64,000 bases of DNA from assembly GCF_036242395.1 (NCBI RefSeq), contig NZ_CP108458.1, forward strand, positions 6,820,001 through 6,884,000, read 5' to 3'. A program made the translations under genes and the position numbers. Source of the stretch: Kitasatospora sp. NBC_01266 (GTDB taxonomy: Bacteria; Actinomycetota; Actinomycetes; Streptomycetales; Streptomycetaceae). The notes beneath the pieces are model-generated. The model was given only the letters and a program-made list of their open reading frames with translations, did not search any database and was not told the origin of the DNA. Shown one piece after another: positions 1 to 10,607 of the stretch (position 1 is its first letter; every line of letters starts with the position of its first letter).

Positions 1-1689
1 CAGCCGCTGCCAGGGGTGCGGCAGTTGCGTCTCGGGGATCAGCACCACCAACCGGTCGTGCTGCTCGGTCGCCGCCAGCTCGCGCAGGTAGTCCACGATC
101 GGCCGGGTCAACGAGCGCGAGGCGCTGGTCAGCACGGTCAGCGGGACCTGCGGGTGCCACTGGATCCAGGCCTGCTGGATCTGCTCCGCGCTCGGCCCGT
201 CCGTGTCCTCGGTGTGCGCCACGGAGACCGCGCGCACCTCGTCGCCCAGCGACAGCGCGGTGCCGAGCGCCTCCTGGGTCAGCCGGTTGACCGAGCCGAC
301 CGGCACGACCACCAGCGAGTGCAGCTGCTGCGGCGGCCCGGGCACCTCGCCGACGTGCAGGGCCAGTCCGATCCGCGCGTAGCTGCGGTGGATCGACTCG
401 AAGAGCGTCACCAGCAGCGCCACCGCCAGGAAGACCAGCCAGCCGCCCTCGCGGAACTTGGCGATCAGCTCGATCGCGGTGGCCGCCGCCGTCAGCAGCG
501 CGCCGACCCCGTTCAGCACGGCCCGGCCGTGCCAGCCCGGTCCGCGCTCCAGGCGCCAGTGCCGCACCATGCCGATCTGGGAGATGGTGAAGCCGATGAA
601 GACGCCGATCGCGAAGACCGGTACCAGCGCCTGGGTGTTGCCCTGCGCGCCGATCAGCAGCACCAGCGCCGCGCCCGCCAGCACCAGCACCCCGTGCCGG
701 TAGACCTGCCGGTCGGCGCGCAGCGCGAAGACGTGCGGCACGTGGTGGTCGCGGGCCAGCAGCGAGGTGAGCACCGGCATCCCGCCGAACGAGGTGTTCG
801 CCGCCAGTGCCAGCAGCGCCATGGTGGTGAACTGGACGATGTAGAAGCCCGCGTTGTGGCCGAGCGCGGCCTCGGTGAGCTGGGCCAGCACGGTCTTGGT
901 GGGGTTCGGCGCGACATGGAAGTGCCCGATCAGCAGCGACAGGCCGATCAGCATGCTGCCGAGCAGCGCGCCGAGCGCGATCTCGGTGCGCTGCGCGCGC
1001 TTCTCCCGTGGGGTGCGGAAGGTCGGCACGGCGTTGGCGATCGCCTCCACCCCGGTCAGCGCCGCGCAGCCGGAGGCGAAGGCCTTGAGCAGCAGCAGGA
1101 CACCGACGGTCTCGGTGGCCGCACCCGGGTGGGTGGGTTGGACGACCGGCTCGCTGCGCAGCAGTCCGGCCAGGATCACGGTGAAGATGGCCACCACGAA
1201 GACCACCGTCGGCAGGATCAGGATCTTGGCCGACTCGGCGACGCCGTACAGGTTGACCCCGGTGATCAGGGCCAGGACCACGACGCAGATCACCACCCGG
1301 TCGGCGTACAGGGACGGGAACGCCGAGGTCAGCGCCGCCACCCCGGCCGAGACCGAGACCGCGACGTTCAGGACGTAGTCGATGATCAGCGAGGCGGCGG
1401 CCACCAGGCTGACCCGTCGGCCCAGGTGGGCCTTGGCCACCGCGTAGGCGCCGCCGCCGTTCGGGAAGGCGGCGATCACCTGCCGGTAGGAGAAGGTCAG
1501 CGCGGCCAGCAGGAGGACGATCGCCAGCGTCACCGGCAGGGTGTAGTCCAGCCCGGTGGTGCCGGCCGCGGCCAGCACCAGCACGATCGCCTCGGGCCCG
1601 TACGCGACCGAGGCCAGCGCGTCGAGGGAGAGCGCGGCCAGGCCCTGCGGGACCGTCAGCCGGTCGCGCTCGGTGCTCGCTTCGGGCAT
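1..1689 (-). CDS. kimA: KimA-family high-affinity K+ importer (3' end outside window)
   Basis: APC-superfamily transporter predicted to import K+ with protons across the cytoplasmic membrane. The visible 563 codons begin with ATG at 1689 behind a GAGGTGG ribosome site. The first helix carries SLDALASVAYGPEA (residues 21-34), matching the KimA signature; the residues equivalent to B. subtilis KimA Asp36 and Tyr43 are Asp23 and Tyr30. Further KimA-like stretches are FSYRQVIAAFPNGGGAYAVAK and LLLKAFASGCAALTGVEAI. After about 12 membrane segments comes a cytosolic C-terminal domain (LVVVPVGSVNRLTQEAL), also as in KimA. The stop lies left of position 1. It is divergent from the next gene. A general amino-acid permease is the alternative, but the C-terminal domain and motif order favour KimA. 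Confidence 0.85.
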   Translation of the reverse strand, partial: MPEASTERDRLTVPQGLAALSLDALASVAYGPEAIVLVLAAAGTTGLDYTLPVTLAIVLLLAALTFSYRQVIAAFPNGGGAYAVAKAHLGRRVSLVAAASLIIDYVLNVAVSVSAGVAALTSAFPSLYADRVVICVVVLALITGVNLYGVAESAKILILPTVVFVVAIFTVILAGLLRSEPVVQPTHPGAATETVGVLLLLKAFASGCAALTGVEAIANAVPTFRTPREKRAQRTEIALGALLGSMLIGLSLLIGHFHVAPNPTKTVLAQLTEAALGHNAGFYIVQFTTMALLALAANTSFGGMPVLTSLLARDHHVPHVFALRADRQVYRHGVLVLAGAALVLLIGAQGNTQALVPVFAIGVFIGFTISQIGMVRHWRLERGPGWHGRAVLNGVGALLTAAATAIELIAKFREGGWLVFLAVALLVTLFESIHRSYARIGLALHVGEVPGPPQQLHSLVVVPVGSVNRLTQEALGTALSLGDEVRAVSVAHTEDTDGPSAEQIQQAWIQWHPQVPLTVLTSASRSLTRPIVDYLRELAATEQHDRLVVLIPETQLPHPWQRL

Positions 1690-1853
1690 CGCCACCACCT
1701 CATGTCGTCACAGCGTCCAGGGCGACGCTAGTGGCGGGCGCGGTGTCACGGCCGATCTGACGCGCGGTCAGTGGGCTGGTCGAGGGCAGCGCGGGCGCGG
1801 ACCGGGCGCGGACCGGCTGGCTCCGGAGCCGGCCGGCGTCCGATGATGGGGGG

Positions 1854-2390
1854 ATGACCACTCATCAGCTCTCCTCCTCGGCCTCGACCCTGCCCCCGGC
1901 GGTGGACGCGCGGGCGCTGCTCGCCCTCGCCGACGGCCACCATGCCCGCACCGTCCGGCCGTTCGCCACCCGGGAGGTCGCCGGCCGGCTGCTCAAGGTG
2001 TACGCGATCGAGGCGCCGGGGCGCACCGTGACCGAATCCGAGCTGGCACCGTTGGTGGACCTCGCCGGCGCGCACCTGGCGGCCGGCGCGGCCCGGGGCT
2101 CCCTGGGACTTGCGGTGCTGATCGCGCACGCGGGCGGGGACGGTGACTACGTCCTGGTGCAGAGCTGGATCGAGGGGTACATGGCCGACCTGGCGATCTT
2201 CACCGGACCGGCCGGGAAGCCCGAGCAACTCCGGCCCGGGCGTGCCGGGTTGGCGCCGTGCGTGTGGGAGGCGGCGGTGCTGGCACACGAACGGGAGGCG
2301 TTCGTGCGCCAGGTGCTGGACGGCACCGGGACACTGGCGCAGCGGCTGGCGGCCTGGGGCGCGGACCGGCTGGCGGGGGAGCTGCGCTGA
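1854..2390 (+). CDS. Conserved hypothetical protein, 178 aa
   Basis: I do not recognise a named family. The protein is soluble-looking, with no signal peptide or membrane helix. Residues 30-110 read like a small alpha/beta domain (RTVRPFATREVAGRLLKVYAIEAPGR, then GSLGLAVLIAHAGGDGDYVLVQSWIEG), and the C-terminal half is helical and rich in Ala, Glu and Arg (VWEAAVLAHEREAFVRQVL). The ATG follows a run of G (GATGGGGGG) that could serve as ribosome site; an upstream ATG two codons earlier is out of frame. Third-position GC matches a real gene. It is divergent from kimA and 57 bp upstream of the RidA gene, so the two could be co-transcribed. Confidence 0.75.
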   Translation: MTTHQLSSSASTLPPAVDARALLALADGHHARTVRPFATREVAGRLLKVYAIEAPGRTVTESELAPLVDLAGAHLAAGAARGSLGLAVLIAHAGGDGDYVLVQSWIEGYMADLAIFTGPAGKPEQLRPGRAGLAPCVWEAAVLAHEREAFVRQVLDGTGTLAQRLAAWGADRLAGELR

Positions 2391-2447
2391 AGTCCGGGTC
2401 GCGGCGCGGGTGGACGGCTGTCGGGGCGGTCGCCTAGCGTTTCGATC

Positions 2448-2837
2448 ATGACAGAGCGACGCGCGATCCTCAGCGGTTCCACCTTCGAGGAGCAGATAGG
2501 TTACGCCCGAGCCGTGGTCGACGGTGACTGGGTGCACGTGTCGGGGACCACCGGGTTCGACTACACGACGATGACCATCTCGGACGACGTGGTGGAACAG
2601 GCCGAGCAGTGCCTGCGCAACATCGAGGCCGCACTGGCCGAGGCGGGGTGCGGCTTCGCCGATGTGGTGCGGGTGCGCTACCTGCTGCCCGAGCGGGCCG
2701 ACTTCGAGCCGTGCTGGCCGGTGCTGCGGCGCTGCTTCGGCGAGGTGCGGCCGGCCGCGACGATGCTGGTGTGCGGGCTCGCGGACGTCCGGATGAAGAT
2801 CGAGATCGAGGTCTACGCCCGCCGGGCGACCGCGTAG
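2448..2837 (+). CDS. RidA/YjgF-family enamine/imine deaminase
   Basis: A 129-aa protein of the RidA (YjgF/YER057c/UK114) family, homotrimeric proteins that hydrolyse reactive 2-aminoacrylate and related enamines made by PLP enzymes. It has the full family length. Visible landmarks are WVHVSGTTGFDY near residues 29-40, AEQCLRNIEAALAEAGCGFADVVRVRYLL (split here into its recognisable blocks AEQCLRNIEAALAEAG and DVVRVRYLL), and the C-terminal VRPAATMLVCGL...KIEIEVYA. The conserved Arg of the active site lies in EVRPAATM. Substrate class within the family cannot be told from sequence alone. Confidence 0.9.
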   Translation: MTERRAILSGSTFEEQIGYARAVVDGDWVHVSGTTGFDYTTMTISDDVVEQAEQCLRNIEAALAEAGCGFADVVRVRYLLPERADFEPCWPVLRRCFGEVRPAATMLVCGLADVRMKIEIEVYARRATA

Positions 2838-3271
2838 CGCGCGGCGAGCGACCGGCCGCGCGACGCCGTCGCCCCATCGGCACCACTGCGCCGCCGGACG
2901 GTCACCCGATCGCCATCACCGGAGCGATCGACTCCGAATCACCGGTCGCGAGCAACGGCTTCGCCCCGACCGGATCGGTAGGGCCGGTCGGCCCGACCGG
3001 CGATGGCCGCCCGCCTGTACGGCGACTGGGCGACGCGAGCCGCGCGAACCGGACCCGCGCCGACCTGGACCTCACCGGCCGCACCGGCAGCCCGAGTTGG
3101 CGGATCAAGCTACCGGGCGAACCTCAAGGTTCGCTGAACCCTACTGACCCGTAGATGAATATCTGCCCCTGAATTCGCCATATCCCACCCTGGCTGAGGC
3201 CCGCTCGCACCATGCTGTGCTGGCTGACCGTCAGGTCGGCGTAAACCGTACTGACATGGGGTGGGACGACC
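2838..3271. other. Intergenic region, 434 bp
   Basis: No convincing coding frame. A 14-bp palindrome (GAACCTCAAGGTTC, 3119-3132) lies about 140 bp before the next start and could be an operator. The last 100 bp are less GC-rich and probably hold the promoter of the secreted protein that follows; no clear -35/-10 pair can be assigned. Confidence 0.5.
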
Positions 3272-6200
3272 GTGTTCAAACGAGGGGCTAAGTGGTTCGC
3301 CGCGGGGGTGGCGGCGATGACGCTGCTGGCGACCGCACAGGCGGGGGTGTCGGCCGCAGCGGCGACACCCCCGCAGCTTGATCTGAAGGTTCTGCTGATC
3401 GGTGGTGGGGCCAGTGACCCCACCACCACCGCCTGGCAGAACGCGTTGGACACCGAGGGGGTTCCGTACACGCTGGTGAACTCCAGCGGGTCGATCGGCA
3501 GTGAGACCGTGACGCTGCCCGCGCTGTCCAGCGGGTCGCACGCCTACTACAACGGCGTGGTGGTGGCGGACTCGCCCACCTTCTTCGCCGCCGGTCAACT
3601 CAGCGGCCTGGACAGCTTCGAGTCGAGCTTCGGCGTGCGCCAGCTCGACGGCTACATGTACCCGTCCGCCTCGCTGGGCCTGACCGCCGCGAGTTCGGGA
3701 CCGGTCACCGGCACCGCGCAGCTGACCACCGCCGCGCTGGCCCAACTGCCCGAGCTGAAGGGCCCGGTGCCGTTCGAGGCCGGCTCCTACGGCTACCCGG
3801 CCACGCCCGTCGCCGGTGCCCCGGTCACGCCGTGGCTGCAGAACTCGGCGGGCCAGACGCTGGCCGCCGTCTACCAGCACCCGAGCACCGACCCGCAGGC
3901 CGGCGTCTCCGAGCTGTCGCTGACCTTCAACTACAGCTCGACCATGCTGCCCTGGCTGCTGCTGTCGCCCGGCCTGATCAACTGGGTCACCCAGAACACC
4001 CACCTCGGCCTGTACCGGAACTACTTCGGCCAGGACGTCGACGACGTGTTCATCTCGGACAACGAGTGGAGCCGGCAGTACCAGTGCACGCCGGGCGCCA
4101 CCGACCCGAACGACGTGCTCTGTCCGGCCGGTGTCGGCGGCAACGCCGCTGATGGCCCGCCGGACGTGCAGATGACCGCGGCCGACGTGGACTACGTGGC
4201 CAACTGGGAGAAGCAGACCGGCATCAAGCTGGAGCTGGCGTTCAACGCGATCGGCGCCTGCACCGCGCCCACCACCGCCCAGGAGTCCGGCGCCAACTGC
4301 ACCGGCAGCACCACGGTCAACGGCAACTCGTTCACCGACCCGGGCCAGGCGGTGGACAGCGGCTACCCGGACGACTCCGCCTTCGTGAACGAACTCCTCA
4401 AGCAGCAGAGCTCGTTCAACTGGATCACGCACACCTGGTCGCACATGTACCTGGGCTGCCAGGTCGGCGGACCGCAGCCGGCGAACGCGCCGACCGCGGG
4501 CACCGGCGGCTCGCTGGCCGCCGGCGGCTACAGCTACGAGGTCACCGCGGCCACCGCCTACGGCGAGTCGGAGCCCTCCACCCCGCAGCAGGTCACCGTG
4601 GGCGCGAACGGCTCGGTCTCGCTGAGCTGGCCGGACGCCCCCAACGGTGACGGCCCCACGCTCGCCAAGCTGGAGTCCGAGTACTTCGGCGGTACCGGCT
4701 TCTGGGGCTACGACATCTACCGCGCGCCCGCCGGCTCCACCAGCTTCGGCCTGGTCGGCCAGGTCAAGGAGGACCCGACCGGCGCCACCACCAGCTACTC
4801 CTTCACCGACACCGGCGCCACCACCCCCGGCGGCGGCCCCGGCAGCACCAGCGACTTCCCGACCGCCACCGACCCCGGCATCGGCTGCTCCTCGCGCGCC
4901 GCCTGGCTGCCGGCCACCAGCACCCAGCCCGACTCCAGCATCGAGCAGGAGATCGGCCTGGACGACGCCTTCGCCGTCAACAACGGTCTGACCAACTACA
5001 GCACCAGCGGCCTGGTCACCGGTGAGCACTCCGGCCTGGAGAGCCCCAACATGCCGCAGGCCATGGCGGACATGGGGATCAGCGTCTTCGGCAGCGACGC
5101 CTCGCGCCAGCCGCAGAGCTACACCATCCCGGGCACCTCGGCCACCGGCGCGAGCAACACCGCCGTCTCCGCGCCGCGCTACCCGAGCAACATCTACTAC
5201 AACGCGTCCAACTGGCCCGACGAGCTGAGCGAGTACAACACCGCCTACGTGGCGCAGGGCTCCTCGATGAACGATGCGCTCTACCCGAACGAGCAGGGCA
5301 AGTGCGCCGGCAGCCCGTCGACCACCTGCACCACCACCCCGGCCGACGAGGCCACCGTGCTCGCCAGCGAGTCCCGGATCATGCTCGGCCACGTGCTGGC
5401 CGACGACCCGCGGATGAACTACGCGCACCAGACCAACCTGATCGGCCCGGCCACCCAGACCGTCAACGGGGTGACCTCCGACTACGGCTACACCCTGCTC
5501 ACCCTGCTGAACAACATGCAGGCGCAGTACAGCAGCTGGTACACCACGCCGCTGGTCCAGATGACCGACGCGACCACCGCGCAGACCCTCGGCCAGTCGG
5601 CCGCCTGGGCCTCGGCCGAGCAGGCTGGCTCGGTCACCGCCTCGGTGCAGAACGGCGCCGTGGTGATCGCCAACTCCGGCGGCGGCTCGGTCAACGTGCC
5701 GGTCACCGTCCCGGCCGGCACCACGGTCAACGGCGCGGCCTTCGGCCAGTCCTACGGCGGCACGCTCTCCGCCTGGACCCCGGTCGGCGCCGGTGCCTCC
5801 AGCACGCTGACCATCAACGTGGCCCCGCTGATCACCAGCTCGGCCACCGCCGCGGCCACCGTCGGCACCGCCTTCTCCGCCACGGTGACCAGCATCGGCT
5901 CCCCGCTGCCCGCGCTCAAGGAGAGCGGCAACCTGCCCGGCGGCGTGACCTTCACCGACAACGGTGACGGCACCGCCACCCTGGCCGGCACCCCGGCGGC
6001 CGGCAGCGGCGGCAGCTACCCGCTCACCATCACCGCCACCAACGCCACCGGCTCGGTCACCCAGAACCTGACCGTGACCGTCGCCCAGGCGCCCGCCGTG
6101 ACCAGCGCCACCACGGCGGCCTTCACCACCGGCACCGCGGGCACCTTCGCGGTGACCACCAGCGGCTACCCGGCCCCCGCGCTCACCGAGAGCGGGACCC

Positions 6201-6892
6201 TGCCGAGCGGCGTGGCCTTCAAGGACAACGGCAACGGCACCGGCACCCTGTCCGGTACCGCCGCCTCGGGCACCGGCGGCAGCTACCCGGTGACCATCAC
6301 GGCCACCAGCGCGGCCGGTAGCTCCAGCACCCAGGTCACCGTCACGGTCACCCAGGCCACCGGCCCGTCGGTGACCAGCGCGAGCTCGGCCACGCTGACC
6401 GCGGGCACCGCGGCCAGCATCGCGGTGACCGCCACCGGCGTCCCGACCCCGACGCTGACCGCGGCCGGCACGCTGCCCTCGGGCGTGGCCTTCAAGGACA
6501 ACGGCAACGGCTCGGCCACGCTGGCGGGCACCCCGGCGGCCGGCAGCGGCGGCGTCTACCCGCTGACGGTCACGGCCGCCAACACCGCGGGCACGGCCAC
6601 CCAGGCGCTCGCCGTCACGGTGGACCAGGCGCCGGCGATCACCAGCCGGCCCTCGGCGACCGCCTTCCTGCTGATCCCGTTCAACTACACGATCACCACC
6701 ACCGGCTTCCCGGCCGCGGTGTTGAGCGAGAGCGGCAACCTGCCGAGCGGGATCACCTTCAAGGCGGGCAGCAACGGCACCGCCACCCTGTCCGGCACCG
6801 AGCTGGCGCTGGGCAGCTTCCACTGCACCATCACGGCCAAGAGCGCTGCGGGCACGGTGAGCCAGCCGTTCACGCTCAACGCCACCCTCTGA
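3272..6892 (+). CDS. Large secreted polysaccharide-deacetylase-like protein with four Ig-type repeats
   Basis: A 1206-aa exported protein. Residues 1-31 are a Sec signal (FKRG, then a hydrophobic core, then VSAAAA). After it comes an alpha/beta domain (LKVLLIGGGASDPTT...GVPYTLV). Around residue 255 is the motif GQDVDDVFI, and around residue 388 THTWSH. Together they resemble the Asp-Asp and His-x3-His metal motifs of NodB-fold deacetylases. The order (flavodoxin-like domain, then deacetylase) recalls the fungal Agd3 family (CE18), which deacetylates galactosaminogalactan. A fibronectin-like insert (YSYEVTAATAYGESEPS) interrupts the catalytic part. The C terminus has four He_PIG-type repeats of about 85 residues (SGNLPGGVTF, SGTLPSGVAF, AGTLPSGVAF, SGNLPSGITF). 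GTG start at 3272. Enzymatic activity is inferred, not shown. Confidence 0.65.
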   Translation: MFKRGAKWFAAGVAAMTLLATAQAGVSAAAATPPQLDLKVLLIGGGASDPTTTAWQNALDTEGVPYTLVNSSGSIGSETVTLPALSSGSHAYYNGVVVADSPTFFAAGQLSGLDSFESSFGVRQLDGYMYPSASLGLTAASSGPVTGTAQLTTAALAQLPELKGPVPFEAGSYGYPATPVAGAPVTPWLQNSAGQTLAAVYQHPSTDPQAGVSELSLTFNYSSTMLPWLLLSPGLINWVTQNTHLGLYRNYFGQDVDDVFISDNEWSRQYQCTPGATDPNDVLCPAGVGGNAADGPPDVQMTAADVDYVANWEKQTGIKLELAFNAIGACTAPTTAQESGANCTGSTTVNGNSFTDPGQAVDSGYPDDSAFVNELLKQQSSFNWITHTWSHMYLGCQVGGPQPANAPTAGTGGSLAAGGYSYEVTAATAYGESEPSTPQQVTVGANGSVSLSWPDAPNGDGPTLAKLESEYFGGTGFWGYDIYRAPAGSTSFGLVGQVKEDPTGATTSYSFTDTGATTPGGGPGSTSDFPTATDPGIGCSSRAAWLPATSTQPDSSIEQEIGLDDAFAVNNGLTNYSTSGLVTGEHSGLESPNMPQAMADMGISVFGSDASRQPQSYTIPGTSATGASNTAVSAPRYPSNIYYNASNWPDELSEYNTAYVAQGSSMNDALYPNEQGKCAGSPSTTCTTTPADEATVLASESRIMLGHVLADDPRMNYAHQTNLIGPATQTVNGVTSDYGYTLLTLLNNMQAQYSSWYTTPLVQMTDATTAQTLGQSAAWASAEQAGSVTASVQNGAVVIANSGGGSVNVPVTVPAGTTVNGAAFGQSYGGTLSAWTPVGAGASSTLTINVAPLITSSATAAATVGTAFSATVTSIGSPLPALKESGNLPGGVTFTDNGDGTATLAGTPAAGSGGSYPLTITATNATGSVTQNLTVTVAQAPAVTSATTAAFTTGTAGTFAVTTSGYPAPALTESGTLPSGVAFKDNGNGTGTLSGTAASGTGGSYPVTITATSAAGSSSTQVTVTVTQATGPSVTSASSATLTAGTAASIAVTATGVPTPTLTAAGTLPSGVAFKDNGNGSATLAGTPAAGSGGVYPLTVTAANTAGTATQALAVTVDQAPAITSRPSATAFLLIPFNYTITTTGFPAAVLSESGNLPSGITFKAGSNGTATLSGTELALGSFHCTITAKSAAGTVSQPFTLNATL

Positions 6893-6899
6893 TCGGCCC

Positions 6900-6931
6900 T
6901 GATCCGCTGATCCGCTGAGCCGCTGAGTCGC
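6900..6931. repeat. 8-bp tandem repeat, 4 units
   Basis: Four 8-bp units just after the stop codon: TGATCCGC, TGATCCGC, TGAGCCGC, TGAGTCGC. Noncoding. Similar 8-bp arrays of different sequence recur at 23509, 39127 and 55806. Confidence 0.85.
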
Positions 6932-6933
6932 TA

Positions 6934-6967
6934 CGACCGCCCCGGGCCCACGTGCCCGGGGCGGTCG
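6934..6967. terminator. Strong stem-loop terminator
   Basis: Perfect 14-bp stem (CGACCGCCCCGGGC, 6934-6947, with its complement at 6954-6967) and a 6-nt loop. It ends the secreted-protein transcript. No T run follows, as is common in streptomycetes. Confidence 0.85.
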
Positions 6968-7075
6968 TGGTGTGTCCGCCTTAAGAGCGGACAGGCCCAA
7001 GCCCCAGAGTGTCGTTCGATTCTCGTCCGGCGGTTCGTTCCGAGGGTGGTATCAGCTAGGGTCGATCACGGGATA

Positions 7076-7089
7076 TCTTGATATCAAGA
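7076..7089. promoter_or_regulatory. Operator-like perfect palindrome before icd
   Basis: TCTTGATATCAAGA is a perfect 14-bp palindrome, 26 bp before the icd start codon, in a locally AT-rich stretch. Its position between promoter region and ribosome site (GGAG near 7103) suggests a repressor site. I cannot name the regulator. Confidence 0.6.
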
Positions 7090-7115
7090 CGTTGTAGCCG
7101 TGAAGCGGAGCACCG

Positions 7116-9335
<2,220 letters not shown>

Positions 9336-9353
9336 CCCGGCCTCAGCTGTGAG

Positions 9354-9394
9354 AAGGTCCCCCGGGGCGCCGCATGGGCGCGCCGGGGGACCTT
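9354..9394. terminator. icd terminator
   Basis: Ten-bp stem AAGGTCCCCC (9354-9363) with GGGGGACCTT (9385-9394), followed by a further T. The GC-rich interior (GGGGCGC with GCGCGCC) can extend the stem. It lies about 20 bp after the icd stop. Confidence 0.85.
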
Positions 9395-9412
9395 TGCGTT
9401 GGCGTCGACGAG

Positions 9413-9612
9413 TCAACGGGTGTGGCGGTGTCAATAGTTGTTCTGACGTCAATGGTCGTACTGACATCAACGGTTTGGTCAGTGCCAATAGTTGAACCGG
9501 TGTCAGTGGTTGAACTGATGTCAACGGGTGCATCAGTATCAATGACTTGACCAAGCCGGGTGCTCCCAGGTGCTCCAGGTGCTCCAGGCGTTCCAGGCGT
9601 TCTGGGTGTTCC
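9413..9612. repeat. Degenerate 18-bp tandem array (8 units) joined to a 9-bp array (6 units)
   Basis: From 9413 to 9556 there are eight consecutive 18-bp units, each opening with TCAAyrG or a close variant (TCAACGGGTG, TCAATAGTTG, TCAATGGTCG, TCAACGGTTT, CCAATAGTTG, TCAGTGGTTG, TCAACGGGTG, TCAATGACTT). GC content is far below the surroundings. From 9558 to 9612 a 9-bp array follows (AGGTGCTCC, AGGTGCTCC, AGGCGTTCC, AGGCGTTCT, GGGTGTTCC). All periods are multiples of three, but no frame has a start codon with a ribosome site, so coding is unlikely. Confidence 0.8.
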
Positions 9613-10045
9613 GGGTGACGGCGGTCCGCCGACCGGACCCGGAGGTCCGCTCTAGTGAAATGCAAGGATGCTCTGGCAGGCTCGATCTCGAGCTCACAGG
9701 GGTACCCCCGTCCCGCAGTGAGCTGCCTCGCGTCGGTCCCGGAAGGCCGGCGCGAGGCCGGAGAGCCGCAGGCCTTCCGGCTTCCGGCCGGCGGCTCTCC
9801 GGCCTCGGGGGGCGTGGCTTGGGCCGTGACTTCGGGTCGCGGCCTCGCGCGTGTCGGTCCGCGACGAGGGCCGCTGGTCCCACCGGGTGAGACCCGTCGC
9901 CGACCGGGCGGAATCTGCGAGGCCCGGCCCGCCGTGCTCCTGGCGGATGCGAGCGGCGCGTAACGGGCCGGTGGCGGGCGTGACAGGGTGGGCGGCACTG
10001 GCAGTCCGATCTGCCCGGATTGCGCCTTCGATCGAGGAGCCCGTC
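9613..10045. other. Intergenic region with long inverted repeat
   Basis: Together with the tandem arrays this makes about 650 bp without a supported gene between icd and the Mop gene. A perfect 16-bp inverted repeat (GAGGCCGGAGAGCCGC, 9754-9769, complement 9791-9806) with a self-complementary interior forms a strong hairpin, possibly a terminator. The stretch 9880-9960 is GC-rich leader-like sequence before the Mop gene; no known riboswitch could be matched. A GAGGAG ribosome site sits at 10034-10039. Confidence 0.6.
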
Positions 10046-10465
10046 ATGACGCTGAGCATCCGCAACCAGATCCCCGGCACTGTCACCGCGATCACCTTCG
10101 GCGCGGTGATGGCGACGGTCCGCGCCCGCCTGACCGGCGGTCAGGAGATCACCGCCGCCATCACCGCCGAGGCGGTCAAGGAACTCGGGCTCGCCGAGGG
10201 CTCCGCCGTCCACGCGCTCGCCAAGTCCACCGAGATCGCGCTCGCCACCGCCCCGGTGTCCGGTCTGAGCATCCGCAACCAGCTCCCGGGCACCGTCGTG
10301 GAGGTGGCCACCGGCGGTGCGATGGCCACCGTCAAGGTCGCCATCACGGGCGGCGAGCTGACCGCCGCGATCACCAGGGACGCCGTCGAGGACCTCGGGC
10401 TGGCTGCCGGATCCAGCGTGGTCGCGCTGATCAAGTCCACCGAGGTCTCGCTGTCCGCCGGCTGA
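10046..10465 (+). CDS. Tandem Mop-domain molybdate-binding protein
   Basis: A 139-aa protein made of two TOBE/Mop domains. Each opens with the same block: LSIRNQIPGTV (residues 3-13) and LSIRNQLPGTV (about 73-83). Each ends with a VxALxKSTE[IV] strand (VHALAKSTEI, VVALIKSTEV). Mop domains bind molybdate or tungstate as oligomers; the two-domain layout resembles ModG/di-Mop storage proteins. No DNA-binding or ABC part is attached. ATG with GAGGAG seven bases upstream. No molybdate transporter or cofactor genes are nearby. Confidence 0.9.
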   Translation: MTLSIRNQIPGTVTAITFGAVMATVRARLTGGQEITAAITAEAVKELGLAEGSAVHALAKSTEIALATAPVSGLSIRNQLPGTVVEVATGGAMATVKVAITGGELTAAITRDAVEDLGLAAGSSVVALIKSTEVSLSAG

Positions 10466-10489
10466 GCCGGCCGAGTGGCGCGGGCCCAC

Positions 10490-10607
10490 TGGGGTCTGTC
10501 TGACAATTCGCGTCGGATCAGCGCGCGGCTCCCCCAGCCTGACGGCCGAAGGCTGGGGGAGGATGCCCGGCGTCGCGCGCCCGGCGGGAATTGTCAGACA
10601 GACCCCA
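10490..10607. repeat. MITE-like palindromic intergenic element
   Basis: A 118-bp element with perfect 19-bp terminal inverted repeats (GGGGTCTGTCTGACAATTC at 10491-10509, complement at 10588-10606; one more T-A pair outside). Inside is a second perfect 12-bp hairpin (CTCCCCCAGCCT at 10529-10540 with its complement at 10550-10561), plus GCGCGC runs that can pair. Almost the whole unit folds as one cruciform. It has no coding capacity. No target-site duplication is visible. It sits 25 bp after the Mop gene stop and may double as terminator. Confidence 0.75.

Noticed and set aside
16..1731. Long open frame on the plus strand opposite the K+ importer
   Set aside because: Translation is a Gln/Arg/His-rich shadow without domains, whereas the minus strand gives a clean KimA-type protein.
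3110..7000. Very long minus-strand frame (about 1300 codons) opposite the secreted deacetylase-like gene
   Set aside because: Low-complexity Gly/Arg/Val antisense product typical of high-GC DNA; the plus strand has signal peptide, motifs and Ig repeats.
9413..9556. 18-bp repeats considered as a CRISPR array
   Set aside because: Units are contiguous and degenerate, with no spacers and no cas genes.
9880..9945. Cobalamin- or molybdenum-cofactor-riboswitch-like sequence before the Mop gene
   Set aside because: A CCGGGTGAGACCCG stretch recalls the B12-box surroundings, but the other conserved blocks (for example GCCACTG) are missing and no cofactor motif could be completed.
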